DNA of 8,510 nucleotides, taken from contig JAGGTZ010000059.1 of the NCBI GenBank assembly GCA_021158805.1, forward strand, positions 1 to 8,510, written 5' to 3'. Position 1 is the stretch's first letter. The number at the start of each line of letters is the position of its first letter. Origin of the DNA: Thermoproteota archaeon (GTDB lineage: Archaea > Korarchaeota > Korarchaeia > Korarchaeales > Korarchaeaceae). The position numbers and the translations under genes were made by a program. Below the pieces are notes generated by a model. It was not told where the DNA came from. It ran no database searches and saw only the letters and a list, made by a program, of their open reading frames with translations. Below are positions 1 to 5,634 of the stretch, piece by piece.

Positions 1-254
1 CTAAGTTAGAAGTAAGGACGAGGTAGGCTAAGGTCTTTCTTCTCCTATACATCCGTATAATCCTCAAAACCACGTAGCTGTCTTTTTTCTCCATATTAAC
101 TTCCTCTAAGGGTTTAGTCCAAAAGGCCCTGGTCTTACATACCTCTTTATACCATTCTAAGAAGTCTAGTAGGCTCTTAAATCCGAGTAAGCCTCATTCG
201 ACATTTTGCAATACCACGAAGGCCTGCAACGAAAGTTGCTGTTATATCTAGCAT
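1..254 (-). pseudogene. Partial, apparently frameshifted ORF running off the left edge
   Basis: On the minus strand an ATG at 254-252 opens a 25-codon frame (begins MLDITATFVAGL) that stops at TAA 179-177. A second frame is open from 193 to the left edge (64 codons, contains FLEWYKEVCKTRAFW and MEKKDSYVVLRIIRMYRRRK). A single frameshift between about 193 and 180 would join them into one protein of more than 80 residues continuing beyond the window. An AT-rich, TATA-like stretch about 27 bp upstream of the ATG suits a leaderless start. I do not recognise the product. The second part is rich in Lys/Arg and aromatic residues and has no clear motif. It could be a decaying gene, a sequencing error, or a genuine gene starting at ATG 94-92 with only chance openness upstream. 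Confidence 0.35.
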
Positions 255-267
255 AATTTCAGTTTTA

Positions 268-296
268 CTATTTTTCTAATTTTAATTAATTTTTAG
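268..296 (-). promoter_or_regulatory. AT-rich TATA-like element for the left-edge ORF
   Basis: The stretch is almost pure A/T and on the minus strand includes TTAATTAAAATTAG. Its centre lies about 27 bp upstream of the ATG at 254, the usual distance from an archaeal TATA box to the transcription start of a leaderless gene. Such a composition could also be chance in an intergenic region. Confidence 0.3.
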
Positions 297-350
297 ATAA
301 TCTGGATAAATTAGTGCCTAGATTTTCCGGGATGGCTCATGTGTACCGTT

Positions 351-364
351 GGGAAAATATTTTT
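351..364 (+). promoter_or_regulatory. TATA/BRE-like promoter for the candidate C/D box sRNA
   Basis: The bases GGGAAAATATTTTT look like a purine-rich BRE followed by a TATA box centred near 359. A start about 26 bp downstream falls at 385-388, just where the candidate sRNA's terminal stem begins. The match in spacing is the main support. Confidence 0.4.
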
Positions 365-387
365 GAGCGGCTATTTCTCAGTCCTAA

Positions 388-447
388 GGGGCAATGAAGC
401 TGGAGGGGACACCTGAGTGGTGATGATACACCCCTCAGGCTGAGCCC
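388..447 (+). ncRNA. Candidate archaeal C/D box sRNA (2'-O-methylation guide)
   Basis: The elements occur in the order and spacing expected of an archaeal C/D box guide RNA. They are a degenerate C box ATGAAGC (394-400), a 12-nt spacer, D' box CTGA (413-416), a 3-nt gap, a perfect C' box GTGATGA (420-426), a 13-nt spacer, and D box CTGA (440-443). GGGC (389-392) can pair with GCCC (444-447) to close the terminal stem. Such RNAs assemble with L7Ae, Nop5 and fibrillarin and direct methylation of the target base paired five nucleotides upstream of each D box. By that rule the targets would be a C in GTGTCCCCTCCA (D' guide) and an A in CCTGAGGGGTGTA (D guide). I could not match these to a known rRNA or tRNA site. 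Weak points are the imperfect C box (A in place of the central U, C in place of the last A) and partial complementarity between the two guides (GAGGGG 403-408 with CCCCTC 431-436), which could mean a simple hairpin instead. Confidence 0.5.
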
Positions 448-533
448 ACTCTTTAAGCTAGTCTACCTATCAAAACAGGGCTGTACTATTAAGTGAGCTG
501 AACTCCTGTGGTCCTCATCGTAGAGGTATACCG

Positions 534-2294
534 TCAACCTATGGATGCTGCTTCATCTAAATCCTTCATGAGGACTGCCTTCTCATACGCTTTAATTACA
601 TCGGTCTTAGTAAGTATCCCCACGAGCTTACCGTCCTCGACGACTGGGAGTCTTCCAACACCACACTTTAACATGAGTTCCACGGCTCTATGCACAGTAT
701 CCTCTGGAGATATCTTGATTAGGCTCTTACTCATTACATCCTTCACTTTGACCTTGGGCCATAACCTCTTGTGGACCTTCATCAGCTCTGAGAACGTGAT
801 CATGCCTATGAGATCGCCCCTCTCATCTACAACTGGAAAGCCCATGTGGTGAGCATGAAGCATGAGTTCATGGATGTCCTGTAAAGTGTCCTCCGGCTTG
901 ACCGTGACAACATTGTTTATCATTACATCCTTCACCTTTATTCTGTCCAGCACCCCTAAGCCGAGAACAGGCACCTTCTCCCCTTTCTCCTCTAATTCCC
1001 TAGTATACATGGTGTTCTCCATTAGGAATAGGGAGAGGAAGTATGATGTAGCGCACGATGCTAGAAGCGCTGGAATGAGGGCATAGTTCCTTCCTAACTC
1101 TGTTGTTAGCACCACCGCGGTGAGAGGAGCCCTGGCAGCAGCAGAGAAGTGAGCAGCCATCCCAGCAATGGCGAAGAGCTCAGGTCTCGGGAAAATAGAT
1201 GGGTATGCGAAATGTAATAGCTGACCAAAGGCCGCACCTACAGCCGCCCCCATGTACAAAGTAGGCGTGAAAATACCTCCAGAACCACCTGATCCTATGG
1301 ATAGGGATGTTGCTATCAGTTTTATGCCTGCTAACAGTATCAGGAAGCCCAGAACCCCTTCTCCAGCTAGTATCTTATTCAGCCCGTCAAATCCAGGTCC
1401 TAATATTCCCCATCCTAGGGACCAGTAGGCTATAAGGCCGGTCCCAAGCCCGCCTAGCGCTGGCTTTACCCATTCCGGTATCTTCAGGTCGTTGAATTTG
1501 TCTTCGACCTTGTAAAGTACCTCTACCCATACCTTCGCCATTAGGGCTACGATGATACCCAGAGCTAGGATGAGGATTATTTCAGGTACTGAGGGAAATG
1601 CCTGAGGTGGTATTACTATTACTGGTTTAGCTCCCCTTAACGTCCATGATACGGATACCGCTGATATCGAGGCTAAAAAAGCTGGTATAAGCTCTATGGA
1701 GTGAACAGCACCCATTAGTATCTCAAAACCGAAAAGCACTCCTCCTAGAGGAGCATCAAATGCGCTCGATATCCCTGCTGAGAGGCCCGCTATCAATAAC
1801 ATCCTCCTAGGCCTGATTGGGAGCTTGAATATCTGGGCTAGAAACGAGCCTACTCCGGCTCCAACTTGTCCTATAGGTCCTTCTCTTCCCGCGCTTCCCC
1901 CCAGACCGATAAGGGCACCTGAGGAGATTATCCTAGCTATTGGGACCCTTATCTTTATTATTCCTTCCTTATGAAGGAACGACTCCAAGACATTGGGGAT
2001 GCCGTGTCCTTTCACCTCTGGGGCAAATCTCCACGTTATTAGGCCTGAGATCAGACCCCCTAAGGTAGGAGCCAGTATCAGACCTATGTCAAAGGGGCCG
2101 AGCATATACATGCTCTCCAAATACTCAAGGAACCCCCTGAAGATCTCTATAGAAGTGTCAAGCGCTACCGCAGATGCACCGGATATGGCACCGGCTACCA
2201 TAGACAGGATCTCTATCTTTCCATACCTCCTAGCAAGGCTTACTACCTTTTTCCAACGCTCTTTCTTCCTCAGTTCCCGCTTTGGCTCAATCAA
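534..2294 (-). CDS. CLC-family chloride channel/transporter with two CBS domains
   Basis: This is a 586-residue membrane protein that moves chloride (or similar anions) across the cytoplasmic membrane. CLC signatures are present in order: GHGIP (96-100), GREGP (136-140, gating glutamate E138), LFGFE (187-191), GSGGSGGIFTP (334-344) and a helix-R tyrosine in MYT (Y430) matching the pore tyrosine of the E. coli protein. Many hydrophobic helices span about residues 27-425. Two CBS domains follow (about 455-508 and 517-572), usually adenine-nucleotide or ionic-strength sensors that tune gating. The residue aligned with the internal proton glutamate of E. coli ClcA (E203) is I192, as in channel-type CLCs (Val), so channel-like or weakly coupled transport is possible. 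The start is TTG 2294-2292. An in-frame TAA sits directly before it, and the next in-frame Met (M32) lies inside the first membrane helix. AGGGA six bases upstream is a plausible SD. The family is certain; channel versus antiporter is not. Confidence 0.95.
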   Translation of the reverse strand: MIEPKRELRKKERWKKVVSLARRYGKIEILSMVAGAISGASAVALDTSIEIFRGFLEYLESMYMLGPFDIGLILAPTLGGLISGLITWRFAPEVKGHGIPNVLESFLHKEGIIKIRVPIARIISSGALIGLGGSAGREGPIGQVGAGVGSFLAQIFKLPIRPRRMLLIAGLSAGISSAFDAPLGGVLFGFEILMGAVHSIELIPAFLASISAVSVSWTLRGAKPVIVIPPQAFPSVPEIILILALGIIVALMAKVWVEVLYKVEDKFNDLKIPEWVKPALGGLGTGLIAYWSLGWGILGPGFDGLNKILAGEGVLGFLILLAGIKLIATSLSIGSGGSGGIFTPTLYMGAAVGAAFGQLLHFAYPSIFPRPELFAIAGMAAHFSAAARAPLTAVVLTTELGRNYALIPALLASCATSYFLSLFLMENTMYTRELEEKGEKVPVLGLGVLDRIKVKDVMINNVVTVKPEDTLQDIHELMLHAHHMGFPVVDERGDLIGMITFSELMKVHKRLWPKVKVKDVMSKSLIKISPEDTVHRAVELMLKCGVGRLPVVEDGKLVGILTKTDVIKAYEKAVLMKDLDEAASIG

Positions 2295-2330
2295 TTATGG
2301 TCCCTTTGAGGAATCTTCCGAAATTTAGGG

Positions 2331-2342
2331 TTCAAATTTAAG
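2331..2342 (-). promoter_or_regulatory. Possible TATA-like element for the CLC gene
   Basis: On the minus strand CTTAAATTTGAA lies about 43 bp before the TTG start. Transcription would begin near 2311, leaving a leader of about 17 nt that contains the SD-like AGGGA (2305-2301). The match to an archaeal TATA consensus is only fair. Confidence 0.28.
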
Positions 2343-2389
2343 CCAATAAAGTTTGTGTTGTCGAGTGCTCCAGCTGTCCATCCACTACC

Positions 2390-2426
2390 CCCTCAACCGA
2401 GGGCTTCCATTACTCTAAATTGAGGG
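2390..2426. repeat. Overlapping inverted repeats (alternative hairpins) in the CLC upstream region
   Basis: CCCTCAA (2390-2396) is a perfect inverted repeat of TTGAGGG (2420-2426). On the minus strand two G-U pairs and one A-U pair extend the stem to about 10 bp. The arm at 2390-2394 can instead pair with GAGGG at 2399-2403 around a 4-nt loop, so the two hairpins exclude each other. The 195-bp gap (2295-2489) between the CLC start and the stop of the 226-residue gene holds no convincing gene. A TATA-like GATATAATTT on the minus strand (about 2442-2451) would start a transcript near 2420. Neither stem is followed by a clear T-run, so an intrinsic terminator is not supported. It could be leader structure, a small RNA, or nothing functional. 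Confidence 0.35.
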
Positions 2427-2489
2427 AATGGGGCTATAGAAATTATATCTATCCTCTACATCTTCATAACGACCTCTCTATGGAAGTTA

Positions 2490-3170
2490 CTACTCAACGA
2501 GGGGTAATATCCTCTCTCTGATGAATTTTAGAGCATCCTCCAAACTCAGTTTTGAGAAGAAAGTGACCACACAATTCCTGGTTAGGCCTATGACGAGGCC
2601 ATCCTCAGGTTCAAAAACCACATACCAGACCTTCCCCAGCTTCAGATACTCTTGGTAGAGACCTGTATTAGCCAGCTGTGAGCCGTACAATGATAGTTTA
2701 TCTACATTAGGTAGCCTAACATCATCGAAGAATACCACTTTAACGGTCTCCATTCTTTCCTCGAAGAACCTCCTTAGGGTGTCAGGAGAAATTCTGGCCT
2801 CTTGAATGACACCCCTCTCCGCAGACAGCAATGATGAGAGCTGATTCGCTATTCTATTAGCCCTCGCCTTCTTAGCGGCTACCACTAAATAGATGATATC
2901 CCCACGCAAGTGAAACTCGAAGTAGGTCCTAACGGTTAGCGGGGCTTTGAAAACTTCATCTTTGTATGTAGTGGAGATTATGAAGTTCTCCTCGAATGTT
3001 CCCCTAAGGGTATCTTCTACGATCTCTAATTCGGAGATTCTTGAACCTACCTCTAGCTCTCTGCCCAAAAGCTCTTCTCTCTCTATCAGACCATACCCTT
3101 TCAATCTATGAGCTATATCAGGAAGTGATAGCCCAGCTCCCACTGTAAAGACCTTAGCAGCTAAGACCAT
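2490..3170 (-). CDS. Conserved-looking hypothetical protein, divergent from the SMC operon
   Basis: I do not recognise this 226-residue protein. It has no signal peptide, membrane segment, cysteine pair or nucleotide-binding loop. The composition suggests an alpha/beta fold. There is a charged N-terminal half (about 25-60), an amphipathic helix rich in Ala/Arg (99-118), and a C-terminal part with strands KVVFFDDV (144-151), VWYVVFE (181-187) and VVTFFS (201-206) ending in a helix. The start is ATG 3170-3168. No SD precedes it, and a TATA-like core lies about 27 bp upstream, so the mRNA is probably leaderless. The gene is divergent from the SMC-kleisin-KITE operon, and both starts are equidistant from the same symmetric element. 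Co-expression is therefore likely, and the product may be a regulator or accessory factor of that complex. That role is inferred from position only. Confidence 0.8.
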   Translation of the reverse strand: MVLAAKVFTVGAGLSLPDIAHRLKGYGLIEREELLGRELEVGSRISELEIVEDTLRGTFEENFIISTTYKDEVFKAPLTVRTYFEFHLRGDIIYLVVAAKKARANRIANQLSSLLSAERGVIQEARISPDTLRRFFEERMETVKVVFFDDVRLPNVDKLSLYGSQLANTGLYQEYLKLGKVWYVVFEPEDGLVIGLTRNCVVTFFSKLSLEDALKFIRERILPLVE

Positions 3171-3185
3171 CTTGGTTTTCAGAAA

Positions 3186-3210
3186 TGGTAAAAGATATAG
3201 AGTTTTACCA
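3186..3210. promoter_or_regulatory. Symmetric divergent promoter/operator (8-bp inverted repeat)
   Basis: The 53-bp gap between the two divergent starts contains TGGTAAAA, nine bases (GATATAGAG), then TTTTACCA, a perfect inverted repeat with 8-bp arms. Its centre (3198) is within 1 bp of the midpoint between the starts (3170 and 3224). The spacer contains a TATA-like core (GATATA on plus, TATATC on minus) about 27 bp from each start codon, the right distance for leaderless transcription both ways. It could be one TATA element read in both directions with BRE-like arms, an operator for a dimeric regulator, or both. Confidence 0.55.
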
Positions 3211-3223
3211 CTAGAATTAGCAG

Positions 3224-4936
3224 GTGGACGGGATAATCAAGGAGGTAATTTTAGAGAACTTCATGTCATACAAGTATGCTAGGGTTCCGCTGAAGGACGG
3301 CGTTAACCTAATCATGGGACCTAATGGTTCTGGGAAGTCCACCATACTCCTAGCTATTTCCGTGGCTTTAGGCCAGACATACACCGAGAGGGGGAGGAAG
3401 CTCAGCGATCTCATTAGGAGAGGGGAGAACTTTGCCAGGGTAACGGTTGTAGTGAACAATAGGCCCATTGGGGGGAAGAGACCACTTCCTTGGTTCAAGA
3501 GCGATGATGTCTTCTTTAGTAGGTATATTCGGGGAGATGGACAGTATTGGCACGAGGTAAATGGGAAGACCGTTGCAAAGGCCCAAGTAAGGACTTATCT
3601 GAAGAAGATAGGACTAGATCCCGATAACATGCTGATAGTCATGCACCAGAACATGGTAGAGGAGTTTGCGTTTCTTTCTCCTCAGCAAAAGCTCCTTCTT
3701 GTGGAGGAGGCTGTAGGATTGGGTCAATATAGACTAAGGATCTCAGAGGCCATGAGAGAACTGGAGATGGCATTAAGTGAGGAGGAGAAGGCTAGGGAAA
3801 TGTTAGAGAAAGCTGATCAGACGATGAAATACTGGGAGGAGGTGTATTCGAAGTTTAAGAGGAAAAAGGAATTGGAGAGCAGGGCCCAGCTACTGAGGAC
3901 AGAGCTAGCTTGGGCTCAGGTAAGGGATAGGGAACTGAGGCTTAAGGAGATAGAGGAGGAGATTCAAAACCTAGAGAGGGAGATTAGTGAGACAGAGAAC
4001 TCAATAAGGGAGCTTCTAGAGAAGGAAGGTTCTCTAAAAGAGGAAATAGACCGTGTAGAGGAGGAGATCCTTAGCGGAAAGGAAATAGAAGAGAAATTAG
4101 GTGAGTTAAGGAGGAGATGGATGGAATATGCCTCGGTCCTTGCGGAAAGGAAGGTCTTGGAGTTCAAGCTCCAGCTCCTAAATCAAAGGAAGACCGATCT
4201 CACTAAGGAACTAAAGAAAGCTGAAAGGAGAGTCAAGGAAGCAGTAGAAAAAGCTAGTAATCTTGGAGAGAGAATTGAGACTACTAGAAGCATCCAAGAG
4301 ATAGAAGAGGAGATTAAAGGGGTAGAAATTGCCATAGCTGCGCTAGGGAGGATCCCTCCGAAGGTAGAGGAGGCATATGAGAAGTACAAGGAGATATACT
4401 CCCAGTTAAGGGAGAGGGCAGAGCAGGCCATCGAGAACAGAAGAAGGTTGTCGGAAGAGTTAGAGAGGAGGAAGGAAATCTGGAGGGATAAGGTGAGGGA
4501 GGTCATAGAGAAGGTAAATGACCTCTACATGAAGTTCCTATCGAGGTTAGGAGGTACGGGAGAGATCAAGCTAGTAAATATGGACGACCTAGAGAATGCG
4601 GGGCTAGAGATCCACTCGGACTTCACAGGATTAGGTCTAGTCCCCCTAGACCCATATAGACATAGCGGAGGGGAGAGATCTGTAACTGTTATGTGCTTCT
4701 TCCTAGCGCTGCAAAACTACATTAGATCGCCTTTCAGGGCTGTAGATGAATTTGATATCCATATGGATCCTAAAAACAGGGAAGATATACTGCAGATGAT
4801 CTTCGAGCTTGCGGGAGAGGGTAGCCAGTATGTGATCATAACGCCGACGCCACCAGCCAGGATCCCAGAGAACGCGAACATAATACTTGTACAGAAGGTC
4901 AGAGGAGTCTCAGCAGCCGAGGGTGTCCCTTCATGA
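3224..4936 (+). CDS. Hinge-less SMC-family ATPase with Smc5/6-like head
   Basis: This 570-residue ABC-type ATPase should bind and organise DNA with the two proteins encoded next to it. It has Walker A GPNGSGKST (32-40), a Q-loop glutamine in MHQN (Q142), a long acidic/basic coiled coil (about 170-440), signature SGGERS (481-486), Walker B with catalytic glutamate AVDE (E509) and the D-loop region MDPKNR. Several features recall eukaryotic Smc5/Smc6: N-MVEEFAFLSP after the Q-loop, a W near the end of the second coil (W420), P-x3-HSGGERS, SPFRAVDEFD, and SQYVIITP. The protein is about half the usual SMC length (around 1,100-1,200). The coil runs through without a globular hinge, and its only cysteine (C491) rules out a CxxC hook. 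The start is GTG. The next Met (M14) lies inside the conserved ENFMSY strand, so a later start is unlikely. It has no SD and looks leaderless; it is the first gene of the operon. Alternatives are a crenarchaeal coalescin-like SMC relative or a Rad50-like protein; the head motifs argue against the latter. Confidence 0.92.
   Translation: MDGIIKEVILENFMSYKYARVPLKDGVNLIMGPNGSGKSTILLAISVALGQTYTERGRKLSDLIRRGENFARVTVVVNNRPIGGKRPLPWFKSDDVFFSRYIRGDGQYWHEVNGKTVAKAQVRTYLKKIGLDPDNMLIVMHQNMVEEFAFLSPQQKLLLVEEAVGLGQYRLRISEAMRELEMALSEEEKAREMLEKADQTMKYWEEVYSKFKRKKELESRAQLLRTELAWAQVRDRELRLKEIEEEIQNLEREISETENSIRELLEKEGSLKEEIDRVEEEILSGKEIEEKLGELRRRWMEYASVLAERKVLEFKLQLLNQRKTDLTKELKKAERRVKEAVEKASNLGERIETTRSIQEIEEEIKGVEIAIAALGRIPPKVEEAYEKYKEIYSQLRERAEQAIENRRRLSEELERRKEIWRDKVREVIEKVNDLYMKFLSRLGGTGEIKLVNMDDLENAGLEIHSDFTGLGLVPLDPYRHSGGERSVTVMCFFLALQNYIRSPFRAVDEFDIHMDPKNREDILQMIFELAGEGSQYVIITPTPPARIPENANIILVQKVRGVSAAEGVPS
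4919..4925 (+). promoter_or_regulatory. SD site for the kleisin gene
   Basis: GAGGGTG lies 7 nt before the ATG at 4933, inside the 3' end of the SMC gene. It supports this start and SD-driven coupling within the operon. Confidence 0.6.
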
Positions 4937-5634
4937 CGGATCTAAAGCAGTTATTGGAGGAGCTCATTAATATCATTAAGATGACATCAGATCCCTTCAA
5001 GGTTAGAGTGGAGGAGATTTTAGAGGAGCTCTCGAGCGCTCTCCCAGAGATGGAGAGCGAGGACCTGCAGGTGGATGGGGAGATAATCTCCTTGCTAGCC
5101 AAGGTGGTAAAAGAGCAAGAGGAATGGGTGAAGAGAGAGGCCTCCATCGCGGCTATAGGTAAGATAATAGCCTTGCTCAAGATAAAGGCCTTGGACAGTA
5201 AGGGACTTGCGAAGGAGCTTCTGGAAAACTGGAACCCTATAGCTGATTTAAGTCAGGTAACTTTCGCTGAGGTCTACCTCGCCCTATCCTACCTCAAGTC
5301 CAAGAGGGAGTATGAGCTAGGTGAGAGGATCACCCAGGGCTTTGAAGTCACTATGCCCGAGCTAGGGGTGGATATAAAGCAGTTGATGGATGAGCTTGAG
5401 GAGGAGCTAGCCGATATTTTAAGGAGGGGCAAGGTCCCCTATGGAGAGGTAATCAGGGGTAAAGATATCATGGATATGCTACTTAGAGCTTATGCCCTAT
5501 CCTGTCTAGCTACTATGGGCAAGGTGACCATAACCTACGATCCCCTTCAAGATGAATATTATGTGGAGAGGGCTGGGGAGGGAGAATCATATTCCCAAGT
5601 CGTCCAGTTGGGGAGGTATGTAAATGCCGACTAG
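4933..5634 (+). CDS. scpA: ScpA-like kleisin subunit of the SMC complex
   Basis: This 233-residue, acidic, helical protein follows the SMC gene with an ATGA overlap (start ATG, SMC stop TGA). ScpA kleisins bridge the two heads of an SMC dimer and recruit the KITE subunit. The C-terminal winged-helix pattern fits: IMDMLLRAYALSCLATMGKVTI (about 179-200) followed by D-EYYVE, resembling the ScpA run ending in a conserved L-x-L helix, a Gly-Lys turn and a strand. The middle helix EASIAAIGKIIALLKIKAL (about 69-87) matches the ScpA helix that ends in LIKSRxLL. The N-terminal GPLDLLL signature of bacterial ScpA is not visible, so this is a divergent member. An Nse4-like kleisin is the alternative if the SMC is truly Smc5/6-like. 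A strong sign of function is the tight operon with SMC and a KITE protein. The gene symbol denotes the family, not proven orthology. Confidence 0.78.
   Translation: MTDLKQLLEELINIIKMTSDPFKVRVEEILEELSSALPEMESEDLQVDGEIISLLAKVVKEQEEWVKREASIAAIGKIIALLKIKALDSKGLAKELLENWNPIADLSQVTFAEVYLALSYLKSKREYELGERITQGFEVTMPELGVDIKQLMDELEEELADILRRGKVPYGEVIRGKDIMDMLLRAYALSCLATMGKVTITYDPLQDEYYVERAGEGESYSQVVQLGRYVNAD
5610..5617 (+). promoter_or_regulatory. Strong SD site for the KITE gene
   Basis: GGGGAGGT lies 6 nt before ATG 5624. An ATG-TAA pair directly before that ATG blocks any in-frame upstream start, so 5624 is well fixed. Confidence 0.65.

Noticed and set aside
226..239. GCAAC-GAAA-GTTGC hairpin with a GNRA loop, possible RNA element
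   Set aside because: It is only a 5-bp stem, lies inside the minus-strand reading frame, has no neighbouring structure or T-run, and is not repeated, so it is neither a CRISPR repeat nor a supported terminator.
505..521. Short CCTC/GAGG hairpin downstream of the CLC stop as a terminator
   Set aside because: It has only four base pairs and no adjacent T-run; the nearest T-run on the minus strand (about 471-475) is weak. No terminator can be supported.
508..852. Plus-strand open frame of 114 codons opposite the CLC gene
   Set aside because: It is antisense to the CBS domains of a clear CLC gene, has Ser/Thr/Leu-rich shadow composition and no homology signal. The same applies to the other short frames opposite the SMC, kleisin and helicase genes.
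3263..3265. Alternative ATG start for the SMC gene, with GGAGGT upstream
   Set aside because: The GGAGGT at 3240-3245 comes from Lys-Glu-Val codons and is too far from this ATG. Starting at M14 would remove the conserved first strand of the ATPase fold.
3224..4936. Rad50 identity for the SMC-like protein
   Set aside because: There is no CxxC zinc hook, no Mre11 or HerA/NurA neighbour, and the Q-loop, signature and Walker B regions match Smc5/6 better. The kleisin and KITE neighbours point to an SMC complex.
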